A stretch of 64,000 nucleotides of DNA from Gammaproteobacteria bacterium HGW-Gammaproteobacteria-15 (GTDB taxonomy: Bacteria; Pseudomonadota; Gammaproteobacteria; Enterobacterales; Alteromonadaceae), in contig PGZF01000001.1 of assembly GCA_002840125.1 (NCBI GenBank), forward strand, positions 434,001-498,000, written 5' to 3'. Each line of letters begins with the position of its first letter. Position 1 is the stretch's first letter. A model generated the notes under the pieces. That model did not search any database. It was given only the letters and a program-made list of their open reading frames with translations, and was not told the origin of the DNA. This document shows, piece after piece, positions 17,831 through 26,204 of the stretch. The translations under genes were made by a program, and so were the position numbers.

Positions 17831-19657
17831 ATGGAAGTTGCTGACGTTACAAAATTTCTTGCCGAAACTACGCCATTCGATCAACTCGACGGCGCAGCAC
17901 TTGGCCAGTTGTCAGCCCATATTAATGTTTATTATTATCAGGCGCAGGACAGTGTAAAAATTAACACCGACCGGTTATTGATAGTACGCACCGGCATTTT
18001 TACGCTGTATAGCGATCAGCAACAATTACTGACTAAGCTGCAAAGCGGCGACTTCTATGGCTATCAGCAATTGCTCACCGGCCTGACCGACAGCGACACG
18101 CTGATCTGTGAAGAAGATGGCCTGGTATACTGGCTGGCTGCAGAGGCTTTCCATCAATGCCGCTATCAGTATAAAAATATCGATATTTTTTTCCAGCGCC
18201 TGTTTAGCCGGCGGCTACACCAATACCGTGAACAACAGCAGGCTTCACGCTTTACCTTAAAAATCAGCGATATTGTACAACAACGTAAAATTGCCATCCG
18301 GCCGGAGCAAACGGCACAGGATGCGGCAAAATTGATGTCTGACAGCAGGGTATCCTCGTTACTGGTAGAAGAGAACAGTAAGCTGGTCGGCATACTGACT
18401 GACCGCGACTTACGCAGCAGAGTACTGGCGCACGCCTTACCTGCCAGCACTCAGGTAAGCCAGGTAATGACACGCCAGCCACAAAGCATCGATCGCCATG
18501 CTTATCTGTATGAAGCCGTACAACAGATGAGCCAGCACAATATTCACCATTTGCCGGTAACCGATCAGGGCGTTTGCTGCGGCATGCTGACAGCCACAGA
18601 TATTATCCGCAGCCAGCAGGATCATCCGGTATATCTGATTGGCGAAATACACCGTCAGCTGTCTACAGATGGCCTGGAACGTTGCAGCCAGCAAATAGCG
18701 GCGCTGGCCATTACACTTAGCAAGCAACAAGTGCCGGCGTATGAAGCCGGGCACATTATTACCACTATTACCGATGCGCTTACCCAACGGCTGATTTATC
18801 TGGCACAGCAAAAACTGGGCGAGCCGCCCTGTGTATTCAGCTGGCTGGCGTTTGGCTCTCAGGCGCGGATGGACCAAAGCCTGAATGCTGATCAGGACAA
18901 TGCGTTGTTGCTGGAAAAAGAACCCGTTGGTATTGTCGGTGACTACTTCAGTGCGCTGGCTGAATTTGTTTGCCAGGGGTTAGCGCAGTGTGGCATTACG
19001 CTATGCCCTGGCAATATTATGGCCTCCAACCCGGAGCTGCGGTTAAGTTTAAAAGGCTGGTCTGGCCGCTTTGCGCGCTGGATTGCCACCCCAACGCCGG
19101 ATGCGCTGCTCAAAGCTAGTATCTTCTTCGACTTGCGGGTGATTGAAGGCAGCAAAGGCCTGTTTAATGCGCTGCAGGAAGATATTCTGCAGCGCACAAC
19201 TGAAGCGCCATTGTTTTTATACCATCTGGCACAGGCGGCGCTGCAGCGCACTGCCCCGCTGGGTTTCTTTAAAAACTTTATCCTCGAGCAAGACGGTAAG
19301 CATAAAAAAGGCCTAGATTTGAAAAAACGGGGTATCAGCCTGATCACCGATCTGGTCAGAGTATATGCACTCTACGCCGGCATTCACGAGGTAAATACCC
19401 GTGGTCGCCTGCAACAACTTGCAGCACAAGGCATTATTGATAGTAAAGACAGCCAGAACTTAAACGATGCTTTTGATTTGCTGGCACAACTACGCTGGGA
19501 AAAACATCAGCATGATTTACAACTGAGTCATGATGTGACCAATTTACTGAACCCGGCTGAAATTTCCGGCCTGGCACGACACCAGCTAAAAGACAGTTTT
19601 GCCGTAATAAACGAAGCACAAAGCCGGGTAAAACAGCGTTTTTGCCGGGAGCTATAA
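17831..19657 (+). CDS. cNMP-binding / CBS-pair / DUF294 nucleotidyltransferase-like protein (608 aa)
   Basis: Domain order: a cyclic-nucleotide-binding-like beta barrel (about 10-130, degenerate), two CBS repeats (about 145-265, GILTDRDLRSRVL and GMLTATDIIR), the DUF294 nucleotidyltransferase core with FGSQARMDQ (341-349) and NADQDN (Asp354 and Asp356, metal ligands), and the DUF294 C-terminal helical domain. The fold resembles the PII-uridylyltransferase core of GlnD, so nucleotide transfer to a protein or small molecule is possible, sensed through the CBS and cNMP parts. The downstream exonuclease starts one base after the stop. Its true target is unknown. Confidence 0.82.
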   Translation: MEVADVTKFLAETTPFDQLDGAALGQLSAHINVYYYQAQDSVKINTDRLLIVRTGIFTLYSDQQQLLTKLQSGDFYGYQQLLTGLTDSDTLICEEDGLVYWLAAEAFHQCRYQYKNIDIFFQRLFSRRLHQYREQQQASRFTLKISDIVQQRKIAIRPEQTAQDAAKLMSDSRVSSLLVEENSKLVGILTDRDLRSRVLAHALPASTQVSQVMTRQPQSIDRHAYLYEAVQQMSQHNIHHLPVTDQGVCCGMLTATDIIRSQQDHPVYLIGEIHRQLSTDGLERCSQQIAALAITLSKQQVPAYEAGHIITTITDALTQRLIYLAQQKLGEPPCVFSWLAFGSQARMDQSLNADQDNALLLEKEPVGIVGDYFSALAEFVCQGLAQCGITLCPGNIMASNPELRLSLKGWSGRFARWIATPTPDALLKASIFFDLRVIEGSKGLFNALQEDILQRTTEAPLFLYHLAQAALQRTAPLGFFKNFILEQDGKHKKGLDLKKRGISLITDLVRVYALYAGIHEVNTRGRLQQLAAQGIIDSKDSQNLNDAFDLLAQLRWEKHQHDLQLSHDVTNLLNPAEISGLARHQLKDSFAVINEAQSRVKQRFCREL

Positions 19658-19658
19658 A

Positions 19659-20321
19659 GTGTTTGGCTGGTTACTGCGTAAAAGAACCGCATTTAGTGAA
19701 GTGGTAAACCATTTTATCAATACGCCCTTTCCTCCCTCTTCAACGCCGGTAGATCAGGCTAACTTTCTTGCGTTGGACCTCGAACTTACCGGGCTTAATC
19801 CGCGCAAAGATCATATCGTCAGTATTGGTTGGGTGCCCGTAAGGGGGCAGGAAGTTGTCCTGTCTGAAGCGAAGCATTATCTGATTAACAGCCCGGTGAG
19901 TGTCGGCCAGAGTGCGGTCTATCATGGCTTACATGATCATCAGTTAAAAAATGCCGCTGATCTGGCAGAAATACTGACAGAGCTGCTAGCGCAATACGCC
20001 GGTTATATATTTGTCGCCCACCACAGCCGGCTGGACGAACAATGCCTGCGGTTTGCCTGCCAGCGCTGTTTTGGCAAAGCGCCGCGCTTTCGGTTTATCG
20101 ACACCATGCAAATGGAATGGCAACGCCTGCTGCGCCAGGGCAAGGTAGTAAAACATGATGCCCTTAAACTACCCAATTGCCTCAAGCGGCATGGCTTGCC
20201 CGATATGGCGAATCATCAGGCATTGGAAGATGCCTACAGCAGCGCCTTGCTGCTGCTTAGCCAGTTAAAACTGGGTGGCAATACGATGACACTAAGTGAT
20301 TTATACTTACTGTCACGTTAA
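19659..20321 (+). CDS. DnaQ-like 3'-5' exonuclease (220 aa)
   Basis: DEDDh exonuclease. All catalytic residues are visible: Asp40 and Glu42 (LDLELTGL), Asp126 (HHSRLDEQCL), His186 and Asp191 (NHQALEDAY). A short basic N-terminal extension of about 30 residues precedes the fold. The start is GTG at 19659, one base after the preceding stop, with GGGAG in the end of the upstream gene as ribosome-binding site. It is related to the epsilon subunit of DNA polymerase III but is not dnaQ. The pairing with the DUF294 protein recurs beside symporters in other Gammaproteobacteria as I recall. Confidence 0.85.
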   Translation: MFGWLLRKRTAFSEVVNHFINTPFPPSSTPVDQANFLALDLELTGLNPRKDHIVSIGWVPVRGQEVVLSEAKHYLINSPVSVGQSAVYHGLHDHQLKNAADLAEILTELLAQYAGYIFVAHHSRLDEQCLRFACQRCFGKAPRFRFIDTMQMEWQRLLRQGKVVKHDALKLPNCLKRHGLPDMANHQALEDAYSSALLLLSQLKLGGNTMTLSDLYLLSR

Positions 20322-20342
20322 ACCATCTGTGCAAATGCTTAG

Positions 20343-21167
20343 CTAGTAAGTGCAAGCAGAATATTGCTGCAAAGTAGCAGAGGCAGTTTGTCTTAATTGA
20401 GCTTGAAGCTGCTCGGCTAATGCGATCTGTGGCATGTAAGGTAACTCATCCGCTGATCCACCACTAATAATCTCGTAAAACACCAAAGCAGTTAGTAAAG
20501 TCCCGGCCAGTGACGCGTGATTGCCGTCAGTATGAAAAGATGTGTGTGGTAGCATGCCTACTGCATTATCCCAGGCCGGCCCAATGGGTGCCACACAGCT
20601 CGTCTCCCTGCCAGCAATACCCAAATGCAGTAAATAAACCCGCATGCCTTCTTCAGCGTTACCTCTTTGTGGATGCTCCGGAAACATAATAGGGGTAGCC
20701 GCTAACTGCTTACTAAGAGCAATCCAGTATTCTGACGCCGCTGTAGAATAAGAGTATTGACCGGTGGTTGAGTATTTCTGTGCTTGCCATATTACATGGC
20801 TCCAGTTTTTGGATTGCAGCGCAGCCAGCGTAACACCATCATTTAGTCGCTCATCAAGATACCCCCATCCCGGAGCCAAAGTGGCAACAGTGGTTTTACC
20901 GGTACCTTGCTCCAATAAAGTACTTAGCACTGATGCCAGATTATTTGAACTGACGTGACTGTTGCCAACAAGCAGTACCTGATATTGGTCTGCATAGCGG
21001 TTATCCGGTATGGGTAACATTGTGTTTACCGGTGGTGGTGAGATAACAACAGGTGGTGGCGTAACTACCCCACCTTGATCATTTGTCGTATTGCCACCGC
21101 TACCGCAAGCCATGAGCAAAGAAAGAAGTAAACCAGCGCTGATACTGTTTAAAAAAAGCCCACGCAT
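20343..21167 (-). CDS. SGNH-hydrolase-like lipoprotein (274 aa)
   Basis: A lipoprotein signal peptide ends in LLMAC with lipidation at Cys21, followed by a Gly/Ser/Pro-rich linker (22-50). The mature part has LLVGNSHV (Ser70 as possible nucleophile) and HTDGNHAS (Asp214 and His217), which look like blocks I and V of SGNH esterases. WGYLDERL and VIWQAQKYS may be the intermediate blocks. Substrate unknown; an envelope or extracellular polysaccharide esterase is one possibility. It stands alone, converging on the exonuclease gene. Confidence 0.65.
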   Translation of the reverse strand: MRGLFLNSISAGLLLSLLMACGSGGNTTNDQGGVVTPPPVVISPPPVNTMLPIPDNRYADQYQVLLVGNSHVSSNNLASVLSTLLEQGTGKTTVATLAPGWGYLDERLNDGVTLAALQSKNWSHVIWQAQKYSTTGQYSYSTAASEYWIALSKQLAATPIMFPEHPQRGNAEEGMRVYLLHLGIAGRETSCVAPIGPAWDNAVGMLPHTSFHTDGNHASLAGTLLTALVFYEIISGGSADELPYMPQIALAEQLQAQLRQTASATLQQYSACTY

Positions 21168-21273
21168 AACCGTACCTTATAATAAGTTAAGCATTCTTTC
21201 TAAACTAACATCACCAACAATACAAGCACACAATATTTACCTTTGAAGACAGAAAGAAAAATAACGTAACAAT

Positions 21274-21588
21274 TTAAATACGATTAAGCTGGATGGAATT
21301 TATCGCAGTCACTTTGCCGCCTCTAAGTGTAAGCGACACCAGATATTCGCCACCGATATCGCCTTTTAGCCGGTAAGACCAGGTTTCAACCGTAGTGCCT
21401 TTTACCGGCTCGCCGATATCTACACCCAACGTCTCTACATCTTTTGCCACCGGCTCGCCTGCCAGCGACAATACTTCAATACGTGTCATGCTGCAGCTTA
21501 GCAATTTACCATCGCTTAATCTGAAACCGCAGGCGCTGGCTTGTGCGGCAAAGAGCAACACAACAATAGCAGCATAAAATAATTTCAT
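21274..21588 (-). CDS. Small secreted DUF2845-like protein (104 aa)
   Basis: A signal peptide (MKLFYAAIVVLLFAAQASA) is followed by CGFRLSDGKLLSCSMTRIEV, then GEPV repeated twice and a beta-rich tail (ETWSYRL, YLVSLTLRGGKV). The two cysteines could form a disulfide. It resembles the DUF2845 group of periplasmic proteins, whose role is not known. Separate from its neighbours. Confidence 0.6.
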   Translation of the reverse strand: MKLFYAAIVVLLFAAQASACGFRLSDGKLLSCSMTRIEVLSLAGEPVAKDVETLGVDIGEPVKGTTVETWSYRLKGDIGGEYLVSLTLRGGKVTAINSIQLNRI

Positions 21589-21666
21589 CGTAACGTCCTG
21601 ATAACATACATTGTGCTCAGTATAGTGACAAATCCGCGCCAGACACCAGACACAGCGCTGATAATT

Positions 21667-22179
21667 TTATGCTTTCAGTAACTTTTGCATATAAACCGCA
21701 TTCTGGCCGGTGTAACTTGCCAGTGCCTGCAAAGCGCAAGTGTCGGTAAGAGTTAATACTTCAAAACCGTGCTTTTGCCAGTAAGTCACGGAACCCTGCA
21801 CAGCAACCAGCGCCAGAGTGTTAAAACCCAAATCAGCTGCATATTGTTCAGCGCACGCCAACAGCTGTGGCGCCAGGCGCATTCCCCTGGCATTATGGCT
21901 TACAGCCATATCATGCAGGTACAACAGCTCTGCATCGGCATAACTGCCAAAAGTACTGCCAAGCGGCGCCACCTGCTTATTACGCGACGGATAGCTGAAC
22001 AAGTACGCCAGCACCTCACCTGCACTATTTTCTGCCAGCCAGCAGCTATGCGGCTGTGATGCCAGGCGCCTGCGGATAAGCCCCGCATCTTCAAACAGCT
22101 CAGCGGCATAACAGCTATCTTGTATTGCGACTATAGCACCAAGATCTGCCTCATTAATCAAACGAATACGTATCGACAT
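21667..22179 (-). CDS. GNAT family N-acetyltransferase (170 aa)
   Basis: Compact GNAT fold: the N-terminal strand IRIRLINEADLGAIVAIQDSCY, the central strand YLHDMAVSHNARGMRLAPQLL where the usual acetyl-CoA loop (R/QxxGxG/A) appears in a loosened form (NARGMRLA), and the final LALVAVQGSVTYWQKHGFEV. The missing canonical Q/RxxGxA glycines are mild oddities. Substrate cannot be inferred. Confidence 0.8.
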   Translation of the reverse strand: MSIRIRLINEADLGAIVAIQDSCYAAELFEDAGLIRRRLASQPHSCWLAENSAGEVLAYLFSYPSRNKQVAPLGSTFGSYADAELLYLHDMAVSHNARGMRLAPQLLACAEQYAADLGFNTLALVAVQGSVTYWQKHGFEVLTLTDTCALQALASYTGQNAVYMQKLLKA

Positions 22180-22227
22180 AACTTCTACTACTTACTTATC
22201 AAGCTTCAATTAGTTTATTGCAGTATC

Positions 22228-22791
22228 TTATTCATCAGATACAGCTTTAATTACCCGGCACGGGTTACCGCCCGCGACTACCCCTGCAGGTACATCTTTA
22301 GTCACCACACTACCTGCGGCAACCACACTGCCCTTACCAATCGTGACGCCAGGTAACAGTATCGCCCCGCCGCCAATCCAGACATCGTCTTCTATTGTTA
22401 CAGGCAAAGCCCGCTCTATTAATGTGCGCCGCTGTGCAGCATTTAGCGGGTGGTTTACGGTATAAATTTGTACTGCCGGGCCAAAAAATACGTTATTGCC
22501 AATATTTACCGGCGCAACATCCAGTACTACGCAGTTAAAGTTAAAAAACACTTTACTGCCGGCACGGATGTTATAGCCATAATCACAATAAAACGGTGGC
22601 TCAGCATAAAAATGCTTACCGGTATTGGGCAACCACTGTTTTAGCAGTTGCTTACGCAGCTTCTCATCATCCGGCGTGCTGTGGTTAAACTGATGCTGTA
22701 ACTTACGCGCCGCCATACGTTCGGCGCTAAGCTGTTTATCCAGCGGGTTATACCAGTCTCCGGATAGCATTTTGTGTTTTTCTGCTGTCAT
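22228..22791 (-). CDS. maa: Hexapeptide-repeat sugar O-acetyltransferase, maltose acetyltransferase-like (187 aa)
   Basis: Start chosen at MTAEKHKMLSGDWYNPLD, the typical Maa/NodL start; an open frame upstream adds 22 hydrophobic residues without homology. An N-terminal Mac domain (1-55) is followed by left-handed beta-helix repeats (VFFNFNCVVLDVAPVNIGNN, VWIGGGAILLPGVTIGKG, VVAAGSVVTKDVPAGVVAGG). The catalytic His of this family is in YTVNHPL. It acetylates a sugar hydroxyl from acetyl-CoA; exact sugar unknown. Confidence 0.87.
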   Translation of the reverse strand: MTAEKHKMLSGDWYNPLDKQLSAERMAARKLQHQFNHSTPDDEKLRKQLLKQWLPNTGKHFYAEPPFYCDYGYNIRAGSKVFFNFNCVVLDVAPVNIGNNVFFGPAVQIYTVNHPLNAAQRRTLIERALPVTIEDDVWIGGGAILLPGVTIGKGSVVAAGSVVTKDVPAGVVAGGNPCRVIKAVSDE

Positions 22792-22987
22792 AAAACAAAC
22801 CATTAATAGTGCACATATTTTTACTAAGGGTAACAGAATACAAAGCCAGGCGGCCATTGTATTTTGGGTACATTAGCAGTAATGTTCCGTACATTAAATT
22901 TACAATAGCAGATTAACCCAAACTCAAATACGCTCGCCCGCTGCGGCTTGTACTAAACACTAAATAATAACGAGGAATTTTTAGTTT

Positions 22988-23443
22988 ATGGATAACAAAG
23001 AGTATGCAGGTTTTTGGATCAGACTTGGGGCTGTACTAATTGATATGGTAATTATCTTCTTCGTTTTACTTATACCACTTAGTTTTATTTATGGTGAAGA
23101 GTATTGGCTTGGTGATAAATTTATCTACGGCTTCTGGGATATTATGCTGAGCTATGTTGCTCCGTTTATTGCAACAATATGGTTTTGGTTACGTTTTCTT
23201 GGCACACCAGGCAAAATGGCCACTAAACTGGAAATCGTAGATGCAGCAACCGGCAATAAAATGAGCACTGGTCAGGCGATAGGCAGATATTTTGCTTACA
23301 TTGTTGCCACGCTTCCTTTTTGTCTTGGATTTATCTGGATAGGTATAGATAAGCGAAAACAGGGGTGGCATGACAAATTGGCAGGCACGGTAGTGCTTCG
23401 TAATACAGGCAAAGAGTCCGTCAAGTTTGAAGAAAAGCTTTAG
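22988..23443 (+). CDS. RDD family membrane protein (151 aa)
   Basis: The RDD name comes from Arg and Asp residues in the first helices; here AGFWIRLGAVLIDMVII carries the Arg and Asp. Three to four membrane helices are visible, with KMATKLEIVDAATGNKMS between them and the closing WHDKLAGTVVL motif of the family. Function of RDD proteins is mostly unknown; some act in Na+ or Li+ export. A GAGG site precedes the ATG. AT-rich relative to neighbours. Confidence 0.85.
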   Translation: MDNKEYAGFWIRLGAVLIDMVIIFFVLLIPLSFIYGEEYWLGDKFIYGFWDIMLSYVAPFIATIWFWLRFLGTPGKMATKLEIVDAATGNKMSTGQAIGRYFAYIVATLPFCLGFIWIGIDKRKQGWHDKLAGTVVLRNTGKESVKFEEKL

Positions 23444-23470
23444 CGCAATCTGTGCATAATCAGGTAATAG

Positions 23471-23494
23471 AAAAGGCGCCGAAGCGCCTTTTTT
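23471..23494. terminator. Bidirectional terminator between the RDD gene and efp
   Basis: AAAAGGCGC-CGAA-GCGCCTTTTTT: nine-base stem with tracts of A and T on the two sides, lying between convergent stops at 23443 and 23513. Confidence 0.88.
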
Positions 23495-23512
23495 ACTTTC
23501 AACCGGCCAGTA

Positions 23513-24073
23513 TTACTTGGCGCGGCTGCGGTACTCGTCGGTACGGGTATCGATTTCTATTTTGTCGCCTTCTTCAACGAAAGCAGGAACCATCAGCTCA
23601 AAACCAGTTTCAATTTTAGCTGGTTTTAATACTTTACCTGAAGTATCACCACGGGCAGCTGGCTCAGTGTAAGTAACAGTGCGTACTACAACCGTTGGCA
23701 GGTCAACAGAAATTGGCCGTTCGTTATAGAACACCACTGAACACTCCATACCGTCTACCAGGTACTTCAGTGCTTCGGTCATGTTTTCTGCTTCAACTTC
23801 GAACTGGTTGTATTCCTGATCCATAAAGACATACATAGGATCAGAGAAGTAAGAATAGGTTACTTCTTTAGTTTCCAGCAGAACCTGTTCAAACTTGTCA
23901 TCAGCACGGTATACCGTTTCCATGCCCTGGGCGTTCAACAGGTTTTTCATTTTCATTTTAACCACGGCAGAGTTACGGCCGGATTTGTTAAACTCGGCTT
24001 TTAAAATTACCATTGGTTCTGTGCCAACCATAATCACCTGGCCAGCACGCAGTTCTTGAGCTGTCTTCATCAT
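23513..24073 (-). CDS. efp: Translation elongation factor P, arginine type (186 aa)
   Basis: Three-domain EF-P that rescues ribosomes stalled at polyproline. The tip of domain I reads [10 protein letters not shown]; counting from the second of two consecutive ATG codons (24070), the arginine is residue 32, the position that is rhamnosylated in the Pseudomonas/Neisseria type of EF-P. Lysine-type EF-P has Lys34 and needs EpmA/EpmB, so this protein belongs to the EarP-dependent branch. EarP is encoded 18 bp upstream on the same strand, confirming the pairing. Either ATG could start it. Confidence 0.96.
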   Translation of the reverse strand: MMKTAQELRAGQVIMVGTEPMVILKAEFNKSGRNSAVVKMKMKNLLNAQGMETVYRADDKFEQVLLETKEVTYSYFSDPMYVFMDQEYNQFEVEAENMTEALKYLVDGMECSVVFYNERPISVDLPTVVVRTVTYTEPAARGDTSGKVLKPAKIETGFELMVPAFVEEGDKIEIDTRTDEYRSRAK

Positions 24074-24091
24074 GACTGAAATATCTTCTCG

Positions 24092-25261
24092 TTAGGAAAA
24101 ATTGCGTCGCATTATAAATTTTTTTTCAACAAAGTGCACGAGGTTGCTGGCAAGATCTCCGTTTGCCGTTAACGCTGCGCGCCACATAGGGTTATATTCG
24201 ACGATTTGCGGCAACATTGCACTAAGTTTTTGCCAGCGTTCGCCAAGCGCACTGTCTGTATTCCATGCCAGCCAAAAAGCGGTTAATGCCTGCGCGGCCG
24301 TATCTGGCATTTGGCTGCAATAACGCTGCATAAAAGCGTTAAGTTTATCCAGATGCGCCTGCTCTGCCTGGCGGTAAATTTGCCAGATAAACGGCTTAGC
24401 TGCCCAGTGCGCGCGGATAACAGAATCTTCACCGCGCACAAAGTTAATATCACAGGCAAAGAGCAGCTTGTCGTAATCGTCTTGCGGCATAAAAGGTACC
24501 ACTTTTAATGTCAGCGTATTTATTGCCAGCTCGCCGTGCTGTTTTAGCTGCGGGTAATGTTGCATTAACTGATTGGCCAGCGCACCTTCAGGCACCAGAC
24601 ATAAGGTATTAATATCTGGCTGTTGCCAGCAGGCCAGTAAACTATGAATTTGCGGGTGATCGTACGCAAACAGCGAAATTTTTTGCTGATAATACCCGTA
24701 GTTATCAACCCCCAGTTGCTGCCAGAACTGGTGCTGCGCTGAGGCATCAGCCAAAAACTGCGCGCCAAGTTGCTGCAGATTGCCCTCTTGCAGCAAACCA
24801 CCTGTGCCAGCCGTAAAACCTGGGAAAAAGAAATATTTATCCAGTGCTAAATGTGGCTGCGGCGACGGCAGCGCATGGCATCCCTCTACCCAACTTTCAG
24901 CAGATAAGTACTCCAGATTAAGCCATAACGGCTTTACATCTTGCTGTGCCATCAATTGCTGATATGGCATTGGCACATTACACGCCAATGCCTCTACCAC
25001 TACGCTGGCAATGCCACTTGCCTGCCAATCGGTATTGGCAGACCACAGCATAATAGTCACACCGGCAATATTCTGCTGTGTCTGGTTAATATCTACCTGC
25101 GGGCAAATTTTATTAAAGCTGGCTAAATCATCTACCCAAAGCCGTACAGCAATCCCCTGCTCGGCTACGAGCTGCCGGCTTAGTCGCCAGCAAATACCGA
25201 TATCACCAAAGTTATCTATAACAGCGCAAAAAATATCCCAGCGGCGGGCAGTGGCAGGCAT
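24092..25261 (-). CDS. earP: EF-P arginine rhamnosyltransferase EarP (389 aa)
   Basis: Formerly DUF2331. It moves rhamnose from dTDP-L-rhamnose to Arg32 of EF-P. Features: the N-terminal CAVIDNFGDIGICWRLSRQL with the catalytic Asp region, PFMPQDDYDKLLF and NFVRGEDSVIRAHWAAKPFIWQIY, the nucleotide-sugar site typical of EarP. I take the ATG at 25261; a TTG lies one codon before it. Followed directly by efp. The dTDP-rhamnose genes (rmlABCD) are not in this window. Confidence 0.93.
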   Translation of the reverse strand: MPATARRWDIFCAVIDNFGDIGICWRLSRQLVAEQGIAVRLWVDDLASFNKICPQVDINQTQQNIAGVTIMLWSANTDWQASGIASVVVEALACNVPMPYQQLMAQQDVKPLWLNLEYLSAESWVEGCHALPSPQPHLALDKYFFFPGFTAGTGGLLQEGNLQQLGAQFLADASAQHQFWQQLGVDNYGYYQQKISLFAYDHPQIHSLLACWQQPDINTLCLVPEGALANQLMQHYPQLKQHGELAINTLTLKVVPFMPQDDYDKLLFACDINFVRGEDSVIRAHWAAKPFIWQIYRQAEQAHLDKLNAFMQRYCSQMPDTAAQALTAFWLAWNTDSALGERWQKLSAMLPQIVEYNPMWRAALTANGDLASNLVHFVEKKFIMRRNFS

Positions 25262-25272
25262 CAAATATATCG

Positions 25273-25647
25273 TCAGCTAAAAAACAGGGTGGCTATTATA
25301 CCTTTAAGCACACGCAGGCCAAGGTATGTTGTTGCCAGCAATAACACTGTTACCAGCAGCGCTAACAAATAATAACATAGCCGTTGCAGGCGAACTTTAA
25401 TGTTATACAGCGTAGTGGCATTACTGTCTGTTGTTGGCAGTTCAGGGTAAAACAATACCGCCCACAGCCACAGCAGTAAACTGCTGACACCACATAACAC
25501 TGCAGTAAGCTGCCAGCGCTGGGCCTGCTCTGGCGGCGCGCTGAACAACAACCAGCCAAACGTGGTTAGCGCCAGTAAAAACAGCACAATAAACACCGCC
25601 CGTGCCGGATACATACGCCGCGCCCAACGCTGATAAAATGCCAGCAT
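25273..25647 (-). CDS. Hypothetical inner-membrane protein (124 aa)
   Basis: Three hydrophobic helices are clear (about 14-33, 48-65, 89-115), with basic residues before the first (YQRWARRMYPAR), suggesting the N-terminus is cytoplasmic. No family recognised. Its ATG overlaps the TGA of the preceding gene by one base (TGATG), so the two are translationally coupled. It ends 11 bp before earP, perhaps in the same transcript. Confidence 0.65.
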   Translation of the reverse strand: MLAFYQRWARRMYPARAVFIVLFLLALTTFGWLLFSAPPEQAQRWQLTAVLCGVSSLLLWLWAVLFYPELPTTDSNATTLYNIKVRLQRLCYYLLALLVTVLLLATTYLGLRVLKGIIATLFFS

Positions 25648-26174
25648 CAGCCAAGCTCCAGTGTGGTGAGGCTGGCAGGGTATAGCGCCATTATGCCGCT
25701 ATGCCCCTGCATATCACCAATTAACCAGATTTGTTCAAACGGGTGCCGCTTTGGCATATGCAGTTGTTTATAGTGCTGCAGAATATCGCGCCGGGTCCAT
25801 AACGGGTTGGCATTACGGATCACCAGCCAGACCCGTTCTGTGTGATAGTTTTTTTCGGCCTTATTGCTGATCAGGCGGTTAAGTGCGGTTAGCAACCGGT
25901 GCTGCGCAGGTGTACGCAACAATGCCATGAGTTCTTTGTGAGTATTAATGCCCAGCTCGCGGCCGAGAATATGCATGGCCTCTGCTTCACTACCATAAAG
26001 ATGAGCAATTTCTAAATCCAGCTTTTGCTCGTCATAGTAACAGGATACATCCGGCCGGGCCGGCTCATTATGCCAGATATGGCGCATAGCAATACCAAAG
26101 CGCTGCTCATACAACCGCATAAACAACCTTGCCGCTTCATGCTCCAGCTTTATTTTTTCCTCACTGCCATTCAT
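25647..26174 (-). CDS. Hypothetical soluble protein (175 aa)
   Basis: Not recognised. Starts MNGSEEKIKLEHEAARLFMRLYEQ; a TTG at 26204 could add ten residues but has no homology-like start. Features: acidic-basic helices, CYYDEQKLDLEIAHLYG, and a later basic stretch. No membrane helix or signal peptide, so cytoplasmic. Coupled to the membrane protein gene after it, which suggests they work together. Confidence 0.6.
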   Translation of the reverse strand: MNGSEEKIKLEHEAARLFMRLYEQRFGIAMRHIWHNEPARPDVSCYYDEQKLDLEIAHLYGSEAEAMHILGRELGINTHKELMALLRTPAQHRLLTALNRLISNKAEKNYHTERVWLVIRNANPLWTRRDILQHYKQLHMPKRHPFEQIWLIGDMQGHSGIMALYPASLTTLELG

Positions 26175-26204
26175 CTGCGCAAAACCCAAACTATCAAACC
26201 ACAA

